Below, piece after piece: positions 1-11,930 of a stretch of 64,000 nt of DNA. Where the stretch lies: NCBI GenBank assembly GCA_964023205.1, contig OZ026836.1, positions 4,533,501 to 4,597,500 on the forward strand, in the 5' to 3' direction. The notes under the pieces were generated by a model. That model searched no databases and was not told where the DNA came from. It worked only from the letters and a program-made list of their open reading frames with translations. Positions within the stretch are counted from its first letter, which is position 1, and each line of letters opens with the position of its first letter. A program made the position numbers and the translations under genes. The stretch is from Lutraria lutraria (lineage: Eukaryota; Mollusca; Bivalvia; Venerida; Mactridae).

Positions 1-808
1 ATCATAAATGTTAATAAACTTCTACAAACATTTCATTGATTTTGAAGTACCAAACTCGTCAGGGTGAATTTCCCTCTGTATAAAATCACGAGATCTTAAC
101 ATTCTAGTGATTTGAACTACATGTAGTATGCTCCTAATTTCAAATATATATATTGTTGTTGTTGCAGTAGCTTGCACACGATCAATAGTATTCACTCTAG
201 TTAAAACTTTATTCTCAAGGACACCAGCTATTATGATAGTCAATCGCGTGTTTGTAAGTCTATTAGTTATATCATTGATTGGCTTTCATACAAATTCATA
301 AGCTGTCTTCCATTGGAATGATACGCAATCATTATCACTTAGTCATATTTCACTTTATCAGGTACTATAGTAGTTAGGAGGGGGGGGGGGGGGGGTAGGT
401 AAGATGTATTAGGACATTCTTATAATTTCAAAAAGTTCAGCAGCGTTAAAGCTTAAAAATAAGTTCGATATTTACTTCAATTTTGCTAGAAAACATTATG
501 GAGTTTAATTGTTTTGACGGTGCAGTCAATTCAACAAAAAGTACATTTATAAATATAGTGTAAACGAATGTGTAGCACAAGGGTGAATATGGTAACACTT
601 ATTCTGACGGACACTGTCAGAATTATTAAAATTGGCATTTTTACGATTTTTTATTTTGGCTGCAACCATCTTAAGTTAAAATTGGAAACTCTATAGGAGT
701 AATATTTGTTTTATTTCGTCCATTCTAAACACATTCATGCAGTTAAATCCAAAGTTTGAAATGGTGCTTAAAGTAATGATTCAAATACATGTATAAGTAA
801 AAGTTTTT

Positions 809-1027
809 ATGTGTAAGAAATCACTTGAAGGTCGTCCAGTTGGTAGAGGTGCACCTCGGCGACCAGGAAGTGCTGGTGGTGGGTTTGGTAGTCGAGGCGG
901 TAGTGATAGTCGTGGAAAGGGCCTCAAGGGTAGTGGTGGTCCACCTGGAATATGTGATGGTCGTAGCGGAGAAAGAGGCGGAGTCAACGGGGAGATGGAA
1001 TGTCAGGCCAACGACGCTGAGGTGTGA
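809..1027 (+). pseudogene. Gly/Arg-rich (RGG-like) exon-like segment, copy 1
   Basis: This is the longest open copy of the Gly/Arg/Ser-rich segment repeated four times in the array. The frame reads about 70 residues with GRGAP, GGGFGSRGG and GSGGPPG stretches, reminiscent of RGG boxes of RNA-binding proteins, but there is no recognisable domain. The other copies (about 1918-2090, 2664-2863, 3541-3700) carry frameshifts or stops: copy 4 has a TGA where copy 1 has CGG. No convincing splice sites or flanking exons were found. It could be a duplicated exon of an unseen gene or just a repeat with chance coding look; I favour the latter. Confidence 0.3.
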
Positions 1028-1089
1028 TGTGACGCACAGGCTACCGGCTTGTGATAAGAGCAAAATAAAGTTTTAACAAAAAATCTGCA

Positions 1090-1206
1090 TATATATTATA
1101 GAGTAAAGGTACAGAACTCCTGGGCTCAGAAATCACACCTTGATGAACATGATCGGTGTGATTTCTGAGCCCAGGAGTTCTATACCTTTACTCTATAATA
1201 TATATA
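1090..1206. repeat. Foldback (hairpin) repeat, ~50-bp arms
   Basis: The left arm (about 1090-1139) and right arm (about 1155-1206) are near-perfect reverse complements, including CTCCTGGGCTCAGAAATC, with one obvious C/T mismatch and a loop of about 15 nt. The outer ends are AT repeats. It looks like a small foldback or MITE relic inside the tandem array; only the first unit has it. Confidence 0.8.
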
Positions 1207-3760
1207 TGGTGAAAAAATTTATTTTGCTGATATTACACGCCAGTAGCTTGTGATGTGACGGTGCTTAGTGTAGAAAGTATGCAATTTTAAGAAATGTGAG
1301 GACATATCATAATTGTCACTTAGTGTCCAGCAAGACTGCATATAATCCATGTCTATCCATGTCTATGTCACTGTGCAATCCTTTCTGTATCTTCACTCCC
1401 GAATTACTTAAGTCATTTGTATCTAATTCGTTACATGTCTTCTCGTCTCTTAGTCATTTTTCTCTTTATCAGGTACTTGCAGTTATAGGGGAAATGGGTA
1501 AATTGTATAAGGACATTTTTATATATTTTAAAAAGTTAAACAGCGTTAGATAAAGATTCAAATTATGTTCGATATTTTCTTCAATTTTGCTAGAAAACAT
1601 AAAGTATTTACTATTTGGACTTGGCGAAGCAATCAATTCAATAAAAAGTATATTTATATATGTAGTGTAAACAAATTCTCACCTGGGTAGCACAAGGGTA
1701 AATTTGACAACAGTTATTCTGACGGACACTGTCAGAATTCCTTAAATTGGCATTTTTGACTATTTATTTTGGCTGTCATCATCCAAGTTCGAATTAGAAA
1801 CTATGTAGGTGTAATTATGATTCACAAGATGTCGTTTTAATATTTTAATAATTCCAAAGTTTCAAATGGTGTTTAAAGTAATTATTAAAATACATGTACA
1901 AGTAAAAGTTAATACACGTAAGAAATCACTTGAAGGTCGTCCACTTGGCAGAGGTGCACCACAGCGACCAGGAAGTGCTGGTGGTGGGTTTGGTAGTCGA
2001 GGCGGAAGTGCTGGTCGTGGAAAGGGCCCCAGGGTAGTGGTGGTCCATCTGGAACGCGTGATGGTCGTAGCGGAGAAGGAGACGGTGTGAAGTATGCAAT
2101 TCTTAGAAATTTGAGGACATATCATAATTGTCAATTAGTGTCCAGAGAGACTGCACAATCCATGTCTATGTCACCATGCAGTCCTTTCTGTATCTTAACT
2201 CCAGAATTACTTAAGTCATTTTGATCTAGTTCGTTACAAGTCTACTCATATTGTCACGTAGTCATATTTCTCTTTATCATGTACTTGAAGTCGGGGAAAT
2301 AAGTAAAATGTTTGAGGAAAAAGCTTTAAAATATGTTCAATATTTTCTTCAATTAGCTTGAAAATATTACGGAGTTTGACTCGACGGTGCAATCAAATCA
2401 ACAAAATTCCAGTGTTTAAACGAATTCTCCCCTGGGTAGTACAAGGGTAATTTGGCAACAGTTGCATTGACGTTTTCCGCGTTCTATAGTTTGGTTGCCA
2501 CCATTCAAGTTAGACTCGGAACTTCGATAGGTATTATGATACACAAGATGTTGTTTCAATGAATTTTCGTATCTTTCATTCTAACACATTCATGTAGTTA
2601 TAAATTCAAATAGTGCTTAAGGTAATGATTAAAATACATGTATACATAAGTAAAAGGTAATACATGTAAGAAATCACTTGAAGGTCTACCACTTGGCAGA
2701 GGTGCGCCACAGCGACCAGGAAGTGCTGGTGGTGGGTTTGGTAGTCGATGCGGTAGTGCTGGTCGTGGAAAGGGCCACAGGGATAGTGGTGGTCCACTTG
2801 GAATACGTCATGGTCGTAGCAGAGAAAGAGGCGGGGTCAACAGAGGGTGGAATGTCAGACTAACGACGTTGAGATGGGATGTGTAGAAAGTATGAAATTT
2901 TAAGAAATGTGAGGACATATCATTATTGTCACTTAGGGTCCAGAGAGATTGCACATTTCTATGTCACCGTGCAATTCTTTCTGTATCTTAACTCCTGAAT
3001 TACTTAGGTCATTTGAATCTAATTCATTACATGTCTACTCGTATTGTCACTTAGTAATTTTTCACTTTATCAGGTACTTGTAGTTAGGGGAAATAGGTAA
3101 AATGTGTAAAGGCATTCTTGTATATTTTAAAAAGTTAAACAGCGATAAAGCTTTAAATTATGTTCGATATTTCCTTCAATTTTGATAGAAAACATTTAGC
3201 AGTTGGACTCGGCGGTGCAATCAATTCAACAAAAAGCGTATATATATATATATTTAGTATAAACAAACTGTCCCCTGGATAGCACAGGGGTAAAATTGAC
3301 AACAGTTATTCTGACGGACACAGTCAGAATTCCTTAAAATGGCATTTTTTACTTTTCTTTATTTTGACTGCCAACATCTAAGTTAGACTTGGGAACCCTA
3401 TAGGTGTAATTATGATTCACAAGATGTCGTTTTAATGATTTTTTTAGTTCTTCGATCCATTCCATTAATTCCAAAGTTTCAAATGGTGTTTAAAGTAATG
3501 ATTAAAATACATACATGTATAAGTAAAAGTTAATACATGTAAGAAATCACTTGAAGGTCGTCCAGTTGGCAGAGGTGTACCATGACGACCAGGAAGTCCT
3601 GGTGCTGGGTTTGGTAGTCGAGGCGGTAGTGCTGGTCGTGGAAAGGACCCGGGGTAGTGGTGGTCCACATGGAACGCGTGATGGTCGTAGCGGAGGAAAC
3701 GGTGTAAAGTATGCAAATTTAAGAAATGTGAGGACATATAATCAATGTCACTAAGCGTCC

Positions 3761-6700
3761 AGCAAGACTGCAAAATCATACAAAAATCAAACCTCGCCCC
3801 AACGGTCAGTGTTTATGTGTGATATAATTGGTCGATGGCTGGTTGTTGCATGTGAATTTAACACATATTAATACTCCTTTATCATGATCATAATGTCTTT
3901 ATATATAGATATATGTGAGCTTTGTTTATGTTCACATAGGGAGCTAAATTAATCTATGAGCTACTTTTACAGGTGTTTGAGTAATAATTTAAGAATACTG
4001 AGTTTTATCTATTGACATTGTACATGTTATAGAAATGATAATGTTCATTACGCAAGTATTCTGAAACTACGTCTGATATCTGTTATTTCTTGTTGTTCCC
4101 TGGTAAGACTGTGTTTGTGAAAATGCCGGTTTTCAATGGATAAATGATACAACACAGTAATTGATAGTAAAAGTATGTGAATTTAATTTAGGCATTTGTT
4201 ATTATTTATTCTGTTAGATCATAGAATTTAATTATAAGAAGAAAACCCAGTACATTGCAAAGAAAATATCGCAACACTAGCTGAGTTAATACTAAATCCG
4301 ACTTTTAGCGGAATGCTGAAGAATATTATCAGTTGAATATTTTCCGATGTGTTAAACAGTACATGAAATAAACACAGTCGTGGTATTTAGACGAACAAAT
4401 CGTGTTCACATGCAATGTAATTTAGTTCGTAATCACTATTGCAGCCCTTACAACAAATATAATGTATTACTGCTATTTTATGCATTTAATTCGGTCTTAT
4501 TTTATGCTATATTCGTTTTAAAGATTTGTGAGACATGCATCATTCTTGAGCGTAGGGTCATTTCAGGATTCAAATTTGTCTTACGAAAATGTCTTATTAT
4601 ATTTACATATGTGCAGGCACTGTAGACATACTCTGTAATATCTTTTGTTGAAGAATTTCACTTAAGTTATTTTTGTCATAAAGATACAACGATTCTATCA
4701 TCGCTATTCTGCATATTTTTGTTTGTACAATTTATATCGTGTGATTATATGTTTCTACTCAGTGTGGTTGCTGCATCAGTTATGCATTGTACTAGGATGA
4801 TCTTAACGCACATCTTACGAAAACATATACTTTTATATTTCTTTACATCTCGTACATCACAAATGAGGCCAGTGTTACGAAAACTTTTACAGGTGAAATA
4901 TAAACGCAATTGGCAAAGATGTAGTGTAGGTATAATATATTCTGCTGTGTAGAAGTTGGTATAATAAATGCAGTAGATGGTGGTTATTCTATGTTATTAG
5001 TTAAAAAGAACTGTAGGAAGTATTCGGTACACTTGAACAATGCGTTCGAGATAATAACAGTATCGTGAATAATATATTTCAAGTCATCATAAAGGGCTCC
5101 AGTTAATGTAACGTGTAACCGCTCTAAAGCAGACACAGATACTAACATTGACCCATAATCGGGGGACTTGTTTTTCTTCAGCATGTTGTAATTACATTTC
5201 CAATATCATCACATGGACGGTAAGGATGTGTTATATTATGACAGGATTTACTTCTGATGGTAGTGTGCAGCTGTGACACAGTATCCAGTCTCAGTATAGA
5301 AACTGACATCTTACAATATCTAAATTGCGAAAAGTAAATGACACCTGTTGCAGACGTCTTGGATCGATCTATTTAGAACTGCACGCAGTTCGCAGTTAGC
5401 TATTCGAATCGCAAACTGCTTCTAGAAAAAATATAGATGAAATCTCAAAGTTTACAGTATCGGGACCTACAAAGAGCGACTGTCCAACTAAAATAATCCA
5501 TGCGACCTCATTGCCATCATGCAGTTTGACAGATAAATATTCTGAAAAATCTGAACATTATGCATACTTTCTAGGTGGTAGTCGATTAGCTCAGTTGTAG
5601 ATTAACATACAGACATAGAGTTTTTTCATGAATAAGAAAGTCTGTACCAATGCGCATGCGTGCCTTACCGATTCGCTAAAAACTCGGTCAGAGTTCACGC
5701 GGTGTAGCTCTGTCGCTGAGCACTGTGTCTGTCTGTTGATTGCTTTTTTCCGTGTAGACTTTTTACCATAATCTCTCTCAGAATATGTAACCTAGATTCA
5801 TTAACTTACACTGACTTATCTCAATATCTGTGTTCATGTACTTTTAGAGTTAGCTGGTAGTTAAGTCTTAAAAGATGTTACTATAATGTTTTCATCAAAT
5901 ATATTTGTAAGAGCATACAAGCTGCTGGAATTAAGATTATTTCTATGGTAATGCTTGAATTATTATTGACATTTTGATTAAATTCCATTAAAAAAAATCT
6001 TATTTCTTTCAAAACATTTTTCGCCTGAACTACATGGTCCGTGAACGATGTGTATCACAATATCGTGATTATAAGTCGCGGCCACAGTTTGCTGTCTAGA
6101 CATAATTATGTTTGAGGATCTCAACTTGTCTTGGGTTGTTAATTTATACGTATGTAATATTTCCTACGACTTAAATCATTATTTGTAAACACTTGCCTCC
6201 TGGATAACATGTAAAATTCATTAATGGACCCAGACTGGTTTTGATGACATGTCTTGATGACAAAATAAATATTAGAAAGAATGTACAATTACATCGTCTG
6301 AACAGAAAATATCTGTAATTTGATATGGATACGGTGGTACCGAACAAACACGATAAAATCAAATCTCATTTCGGGGAAAGAGTTGCCATAGCAACTGTTT
6401 CGAGTGTTGAGAGCATTTCGAGACAATTAATATCACTGATACATGTATGAAGGGGCTGAGAGTACTGTTCTATTTAAGTAACTGGTTGAAAGATTTGCAT
6501 ATTCTTCTAGATTTGTGAACAAACAAAGTTAAATTATTTGCCGAAAGATATGTTCGTGCCCGATTGATGGCTAATGTTCCAACAACGCAACGTATTAGAA
6601 TGAATGAATGTCCTTTAACGACTCGATTTGGTAGCCAACAAGAAAACTGTTATAGATTATAATATCATTCTACAGGAAGAACATGCGGTAAGCTAGCTAA

Positions 6701-9700
6701 TTCCACTACAAAATGATGGAGTATTCATAGCTTTATAGATCGAGTTCCACACACGATCATTTACTGGTACAATTAATTAGGTCCCCAGGTTAAATCGGTA
6801 CTAACATAATAAATATAACAAAACGGAGCGTTTCGTTCTTATGCCATTCTGTCATTTTTGTATACTTCTTAGACTATTTGCTATGTATGCTCTGTTTATA
6901 GATTCCGTTACGAACTAAATCTTGTGTCTTTATTCAAGAATTCGACTTTGTTGCTATAACGGAATATTTGTCATTAACAAAGTTATGTTCCGATTATTTC
7001 ATAATTTAAATTTAGATCAAGTTAGATATATAAATAACTTGCGTATTATTTATAAGTCCAAATTTGGAAGGCCTCCTTTCTGAGTAACGATTTATTATTT
7101 ACCGAAATTCGTGATTACATTCATTCACAAGTTATCTAGGTGGTTACACCCATGTTTACGCATGGGAATTCCTGGATTGTTATAACTGGAAAAGTCGCCA
7201 AAATGACGCTGTCTATTGGTGCAACGTTAAACACTTGTAGAATTAATGTCTTTGGGAATCAATTATGAACGGATAGTAATCGTTTCTGTTTTGTCAGCTG
7301 CATGAAATTATCTACAATCTAACGCAACTCTAACGTATGCCGGTTGGAATTCTGGTCCATTTTATCCTTGTTATCCTTAATGTCGATTTTGATTATTTTG
7401 TTTTATATTTTGGAAGGTTAGTCGAACCGCTGCATTTGTGTAGTTGTAACACCTAACATTCCTTCACCTGAAATACATATCAACATATGTTTTCAGATTG
7501 CTTTCATTTATCTCTAGATAGTCTAGATTATATACGTTTGAGAAAATAGAATCAGCCAGTTTTGTTACAAGTTTCAATGTATTTAATTAAGGAGTGCAAC
7601 CTCTTCAGAACGGCCCTCTCTTGAGCAATAACCTCCCTTCAGCAACAGCATGACTTTTCCCACTGCACGATTTAACTATTAAATAAACGCTATAAATCAA
7701 CAATCTCTCAACAACAATATACTTTTTCTCCGAAAGGGTGCAGCTTTGGAGAGATTGCACTGTACATTGTAATGATTGTATATCATGGCGTGTCATCTTA
7801 TTAGATTTCCTGGAATGTAACCAGCGCTAACTTACCCTTCTAATCAGAACAGACATGAAGAAAACATATTAACAAGGCTATAGTGATGTAACCAATAGAC
7901 CATGGTGACAGTCTTTAAACTGTTACAGTTTTAGCATCATTCCTTGATAAATCGAACGGCGAAGCTATAAAAATATTACCAATGCGAACGAACCTAAAGT
8001 ACTGATTCATTTTGTGTATGATTTATTGGGAATAAAGTAGGCCATTTAGCCAACATAACCCTAAAATGACCTCATGTGTGACAGATAATCGATATCAGTG
8101 TAGTCAATCGCAGCATCACAAATGAGACTATTTTCTATATTAAGAGTATAAATGATGTCGGCCTGAGAAACATCGGGAAATAAATCGATCGTTCCTCTTT
8201 CAGACGCACAACAGTTTCTATAGTCCTCTTTCGGGAGTGAATGGTCCTTTAATGTATTAGGTAAACATTACAGTTTGAATGACATTCTACTTCATCAAGT
8301 TATTATCAACGGAGACATCTCTTGTTCCTTTTTCAAATTATAATATATTTGACTGAAAATTCTTTTCTGTAGTACAATCCTGTGACTTGAAACTGCTTTT
8401 GCGTAACTGTTCCTTTTAAAAAATCTGTCGAATGATAATTTATTCGCCTGCCTTGTTCAAGGTTGTATAATTGCATAAAATGTGCATGATATATATTTAC
8501 ATGTATATCCATTCCCCCGAAATACACGGATGCACACATGTAACATTATTATGTATTTATCATTAGACGACTAGGAATTCCAGTTAGCTGCAAACAATTT
8601 GTGAAAAGGTCATAATTATAACAATCTTCGTGTAATACGACATCACGCAGATATTGAGCATCAACACAGCAATGAAAGTCCGTAGCTGTATGGGGTTGTC
8701 TTCATTAAATCAGTCATTTAGTAAATGGCAATAATGAATTAAGTTGACAGACCAATCGGAAAGTTCATTAAAATAAGAGCACCGACAGCTCTATCATCAA
8801 GACAATGTCATTTGAATTTTGTTATTATGTAGACCTATATGAAAAATAAGACCAAACATTCGATGTAACGTTGTTATAGACAATTGACTAAATAAATGAG
8901 GTCGTTGTGAGAGACGAGATCGCGAGTCATTAGAATTGTTTATACTTAAAAACCGCAATCGCTGCTGACTTCGTAAAACTATTTTGTTGAACATCCAACT
9001 ATATATATGCGCATTTTTATTTTGTCACGTGATTGTAACGTTTGTTTGTGAGCGAAAACTGTTCTTTTTTTATCTGCATCCCATTTTTTATTAATGTTAT
9101 TTGTTTCACCAGACAGTGAAATATATAAACAATTCTAAGTAAAAAACTGACTTTAGAAAAGGAAGCAGCTAGGACGTCTTAGTTCACATATTCTACAAAG
9201 GGTCTTCATTCGGTATAGCCAGTCATTTTGAATACAAACAAACGGAGTTCGCATGTTTTAAACGTATGCCACATATTGCGCATAAGGCTTAATTCGACAA
9301 CTGCCAAGTAACCTGTGTCACGGACACCGTGGTCGGTTTACGGGCTTCTGTGCTTTAAGAGGCAAGTTTCGAGGAGAAACATCAATGGTTCAATGTAAAT
9401 TAAAATCTATACAGTATTGGTTCGCGTACGTGTGTTGTTTTAGTTATATTGTTGACAAACATTGTATTAAGATGAACGAACACCATTTTCTCGACGTAAT
9501 ATTGATTTCAGCTTATGATAAGAAACAAAACATCATGATCCAGAAATAGTTTTCTATCAAAATTAAACTACTGTTCAGTGATATCGAACATGTCGAGAAA
9601 GAAACATAAAACCGCACGATTTGTATTACAATGTATGATTAAGTTCCTTTAAATAGATCTATTAATGCTGTGTATTATGTAAAAGTTCAATACAATGTTT

Positions 9701-9970
9701 TATATTACATGCAAACAAATGTCTGTAGCAATTAACTAGACTTATTCATTCAATGTTTGATTATCTTTAGGCTTAATTGGCAATTAATGGGAGAAGCTCA
9801 GAATGTGGTATCATTATATCATCTCCTGGTTCTAGGTACAAATAGTATCTAATTGGTGATTTAATTATGTATGGGAACATCATACATGAAGAACTTTACA
9901 AATAGTGAACACTGATCTATATATCTAGATATTGATACTATCACATTATGAATATTGATAAATTTTATAA
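3761..9970. other. Gene-free AT-rich DNA
   Basis: I see no coding exon, RNA gene or sizeable repeat here. Open frames are all under 90 codons, have no recognisable composition and lack plausible splice contexts. A weak tRNA box-A-like run (TTAGCTCAGTTGTAGA, near 5587) has no partner box B. It could hold undetected regulatory DNA or short exons. Confidence 0.5.
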
Positions 9971-10025
9971 TGGTTGCGGAAATCCATAGTCATGTATGTC
10001 ATCAATAGTATCTTTCTGCTTCACC

Positions 10026-10189
10026 TTCTCTCTCCCTCTCGTTCCCTCTCTCCCTCTCCCCCCCCCCCTCTCTCTCTCTCTCTCAATCTCTCTCTAAATC
10101 CCCCTCCCTCTCTTCATTCCTATCTCTCTCTCCCTCTCTCCCCTTTATCTTTCTCTCCCTACTTCTCTAGCTCCCCGCTCTCTCTCTCT

Positions 10190-10222
<33 letters not shown>

Positions 10223-10412
10223 CCTCCCTCTCTCTCCCTCTCTCTCTCCCTCTCTCTCTCTTTCTCTCCCTCTCTCTCTCTCCCCCCTCTCTCTCCCTCT
10301 CTCTCTCTCTCCCTCTCTCTGTCCCTCTCTCCCTCTCTCTCTCTCTCCCCTCTCTCTCTCTCCCTCTCTCTCTCCCTCTTTCTCTCTCCCTCTCTCTCTC
10401 CCCCTCTCACTT
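10026..10412. repeat. Pyrimidine tract (CTCTCCCT)n
   Basis: About 390 bp of almost uninterrupted C/T on the + strand, made of CTCTCTCT and CCCTCTCT units. The open frames across it on both strands (Ser/Leu/Pro on +, Arg/Glu on -) are artefacts of the repeat. Such tracts can form triplex DNA, but nothing here shows a function. Confidence 0.95.
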
Positions 10413-10799
10413 CCTTCATAGTCTTCTATCTCTTCCCTTTATCCTCCTCATCTTCCGCTTTCTGTCCCTCATCCTTTCCACCTTATCGTCAACTTCGTTC
10501 TCCAGGACAGCTTTGTGGTCACTTCTTGTATGAAAAGGCACATACACGGTACCTAATGATAGTTTTCATTAAACTCAAGTTTACATATTTTAGCCGTTAA
10601 ACTTCAATATCTGTTTGTTTGTCTCATCATATCACGTGATATAAGACATTGCCAGCTTTCAGAGCTTATCAGTTGGCTTATCGGGAAAGTTGTCCCCCTT
10701 GAAAATCGACTTTTTTGCGATATCGATGACATGGCGGTGACAGGTGCTCTATATAGAGTTATAGAGGAAGTATTTATTTAACTTGTAATAACTTTATTA

Positions 10800-11930
10800 A
10801 TAATAAAGGCACAACATTTTCCCTGTTATGTGCACAATTTTGCATCTTTCTTCTTTATAATGATATAAATTTTAATTATGTTATATATTATCTTCTTGCT
10901 TCCCTGATCGTTACAAAAGTGTCCCTGTCGGTCTAGACTTTTTATATGAACAAAGAAGGAAATTTCTAAAATTAAGCAAAAGTGGGAATTTCAAACACCT
11001 AGAAAGACATTTTGTAGTATAAGCACAACATTTTCCCTGTTATGTGCACAATTTTACATCTTTCTTCTTTATAATGATATAAATTTCAATTATGTTGTAT
11101 TTTATCTTCTTGCTTCCCTGATCGTTACAAAATTATCCCTGTCGGTCAAAATTTATAAAAACATTGTGTATTAACATACAAGAAAATTCCTAAAACTATG
11201 CAAGATGGCGGAATTCAAGCACCGAGAAAGTCATTTTGCAATATAAGTACAATATTTTCCCAGCTATGTGCACAATTTTGCATCTTTCTTCTTTATAATG
11301 ATATAAATTTCAATTATTTTGTATTTTATCTTCTTGCTTCCCTGATCGTTACAAAATTATCCCTGTCGGTCAAAATTTATAAAAAACATTGTGTATTAAC
11401 ATACAAGAAAATTCCTAAAACTATGCAAGATGGCGGAATTCAAGCACCGAGAAAGTCATTTTGCAATATAAGTACAATATTTTCCCAGCTATGTGCACAA
11501 TTTTGCATCTTTCTCTTTATAATGATATAAATTTCAATTATGTTGTATTTTATCTTCTTGATCGTTAAAAAATTATCCTTGTCGGTCTAGATTTTTAAAA
11601 ACATACAAGGAAATTCCTAAAACTGGGCAAGATGGCGGAATTCAAGCACCGAGAAAGTCATTTTGCAATATATATTTAAGTACAATATTTTCCCAGTTAT
11701 GTGCACAATTTTGCATCTTTCTTCTTTATAATGATATAAATTTCAATTATGTTGTATTCTATCTTATTGCTTCCTTGATCGTTACAAATTTAAGTTATCC
11801 TTGCCGGTCCAGATTATAAATACATTGTGAATTAACATACAAAGAAATTTTTATAACTAGACATAATAGCGGATATTTAAACACCACGAAAGCCATGTTG
11901 TAATTTTAGCATCACATTTTCTCAGTTACG
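10800..11930. repeat. ~220-bp tandem repeat, about five copies
   Basis: A unit containing GTGCACAATTTTGCATCTTT, then TAATGATATAAATTTCAATT and a conserved CTTCCCTGATCGTTACAAAA, recurs at about 10835, 11043, 11267, 11493 and 11700, with a decayed partial copy near 11900. Copies 3 and 4 are almost identical while the outer ones diverge, the usual pattern for a satellite-like array homogenising in the middle. The 110-codon frame at 11198-11530 only reads through two copies and is not a gene. Confidence 0.85.

Larger units (their letters stand above)
300..3760. repeat. Decayed tandem array, four units of ~0.75-1.1 kb
   Basis: Four related blocks follow each other. Each has an upstream part containing a short hairpin (ATTCTGAC, 7-nt loop, GTCAGAAT, in blocks near 600, 1715 and 3310), then a segment opening with AAATCACTTGAAGGTC at about 819, 1923, 2669 and 3545 that is rich in GGT/CGT codons, then a conserved tail with 'GAGGACATAT'. 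Spacings of the exon-like segment are about 1.1, 0.75 and 0.88 kb. The copies differ by substitutions and indels, so the duplication is not recent. A G homopolymer (about 378-397) sits in the first unit. Confidence 0.75.

Noticed and set aside
5587..5640. Possible tRNA or SINE head (TTAGCTCAGTTGTAGA)
   Set aside because: Only box A is present; no box B or paired stems follow.
9974..10600. 208-codon Ser/Leu/Pro frame and the antisense Arg/Glu frame
   Set aside because: Both result from the CTCTCC pyrimidine tract; no start context, splice sites or non-repeat sequence support a gene.
11198..11530. 110-codon frame with duplicated sequence
   Set aside because: It reads through two units of the 220-bp satellite.
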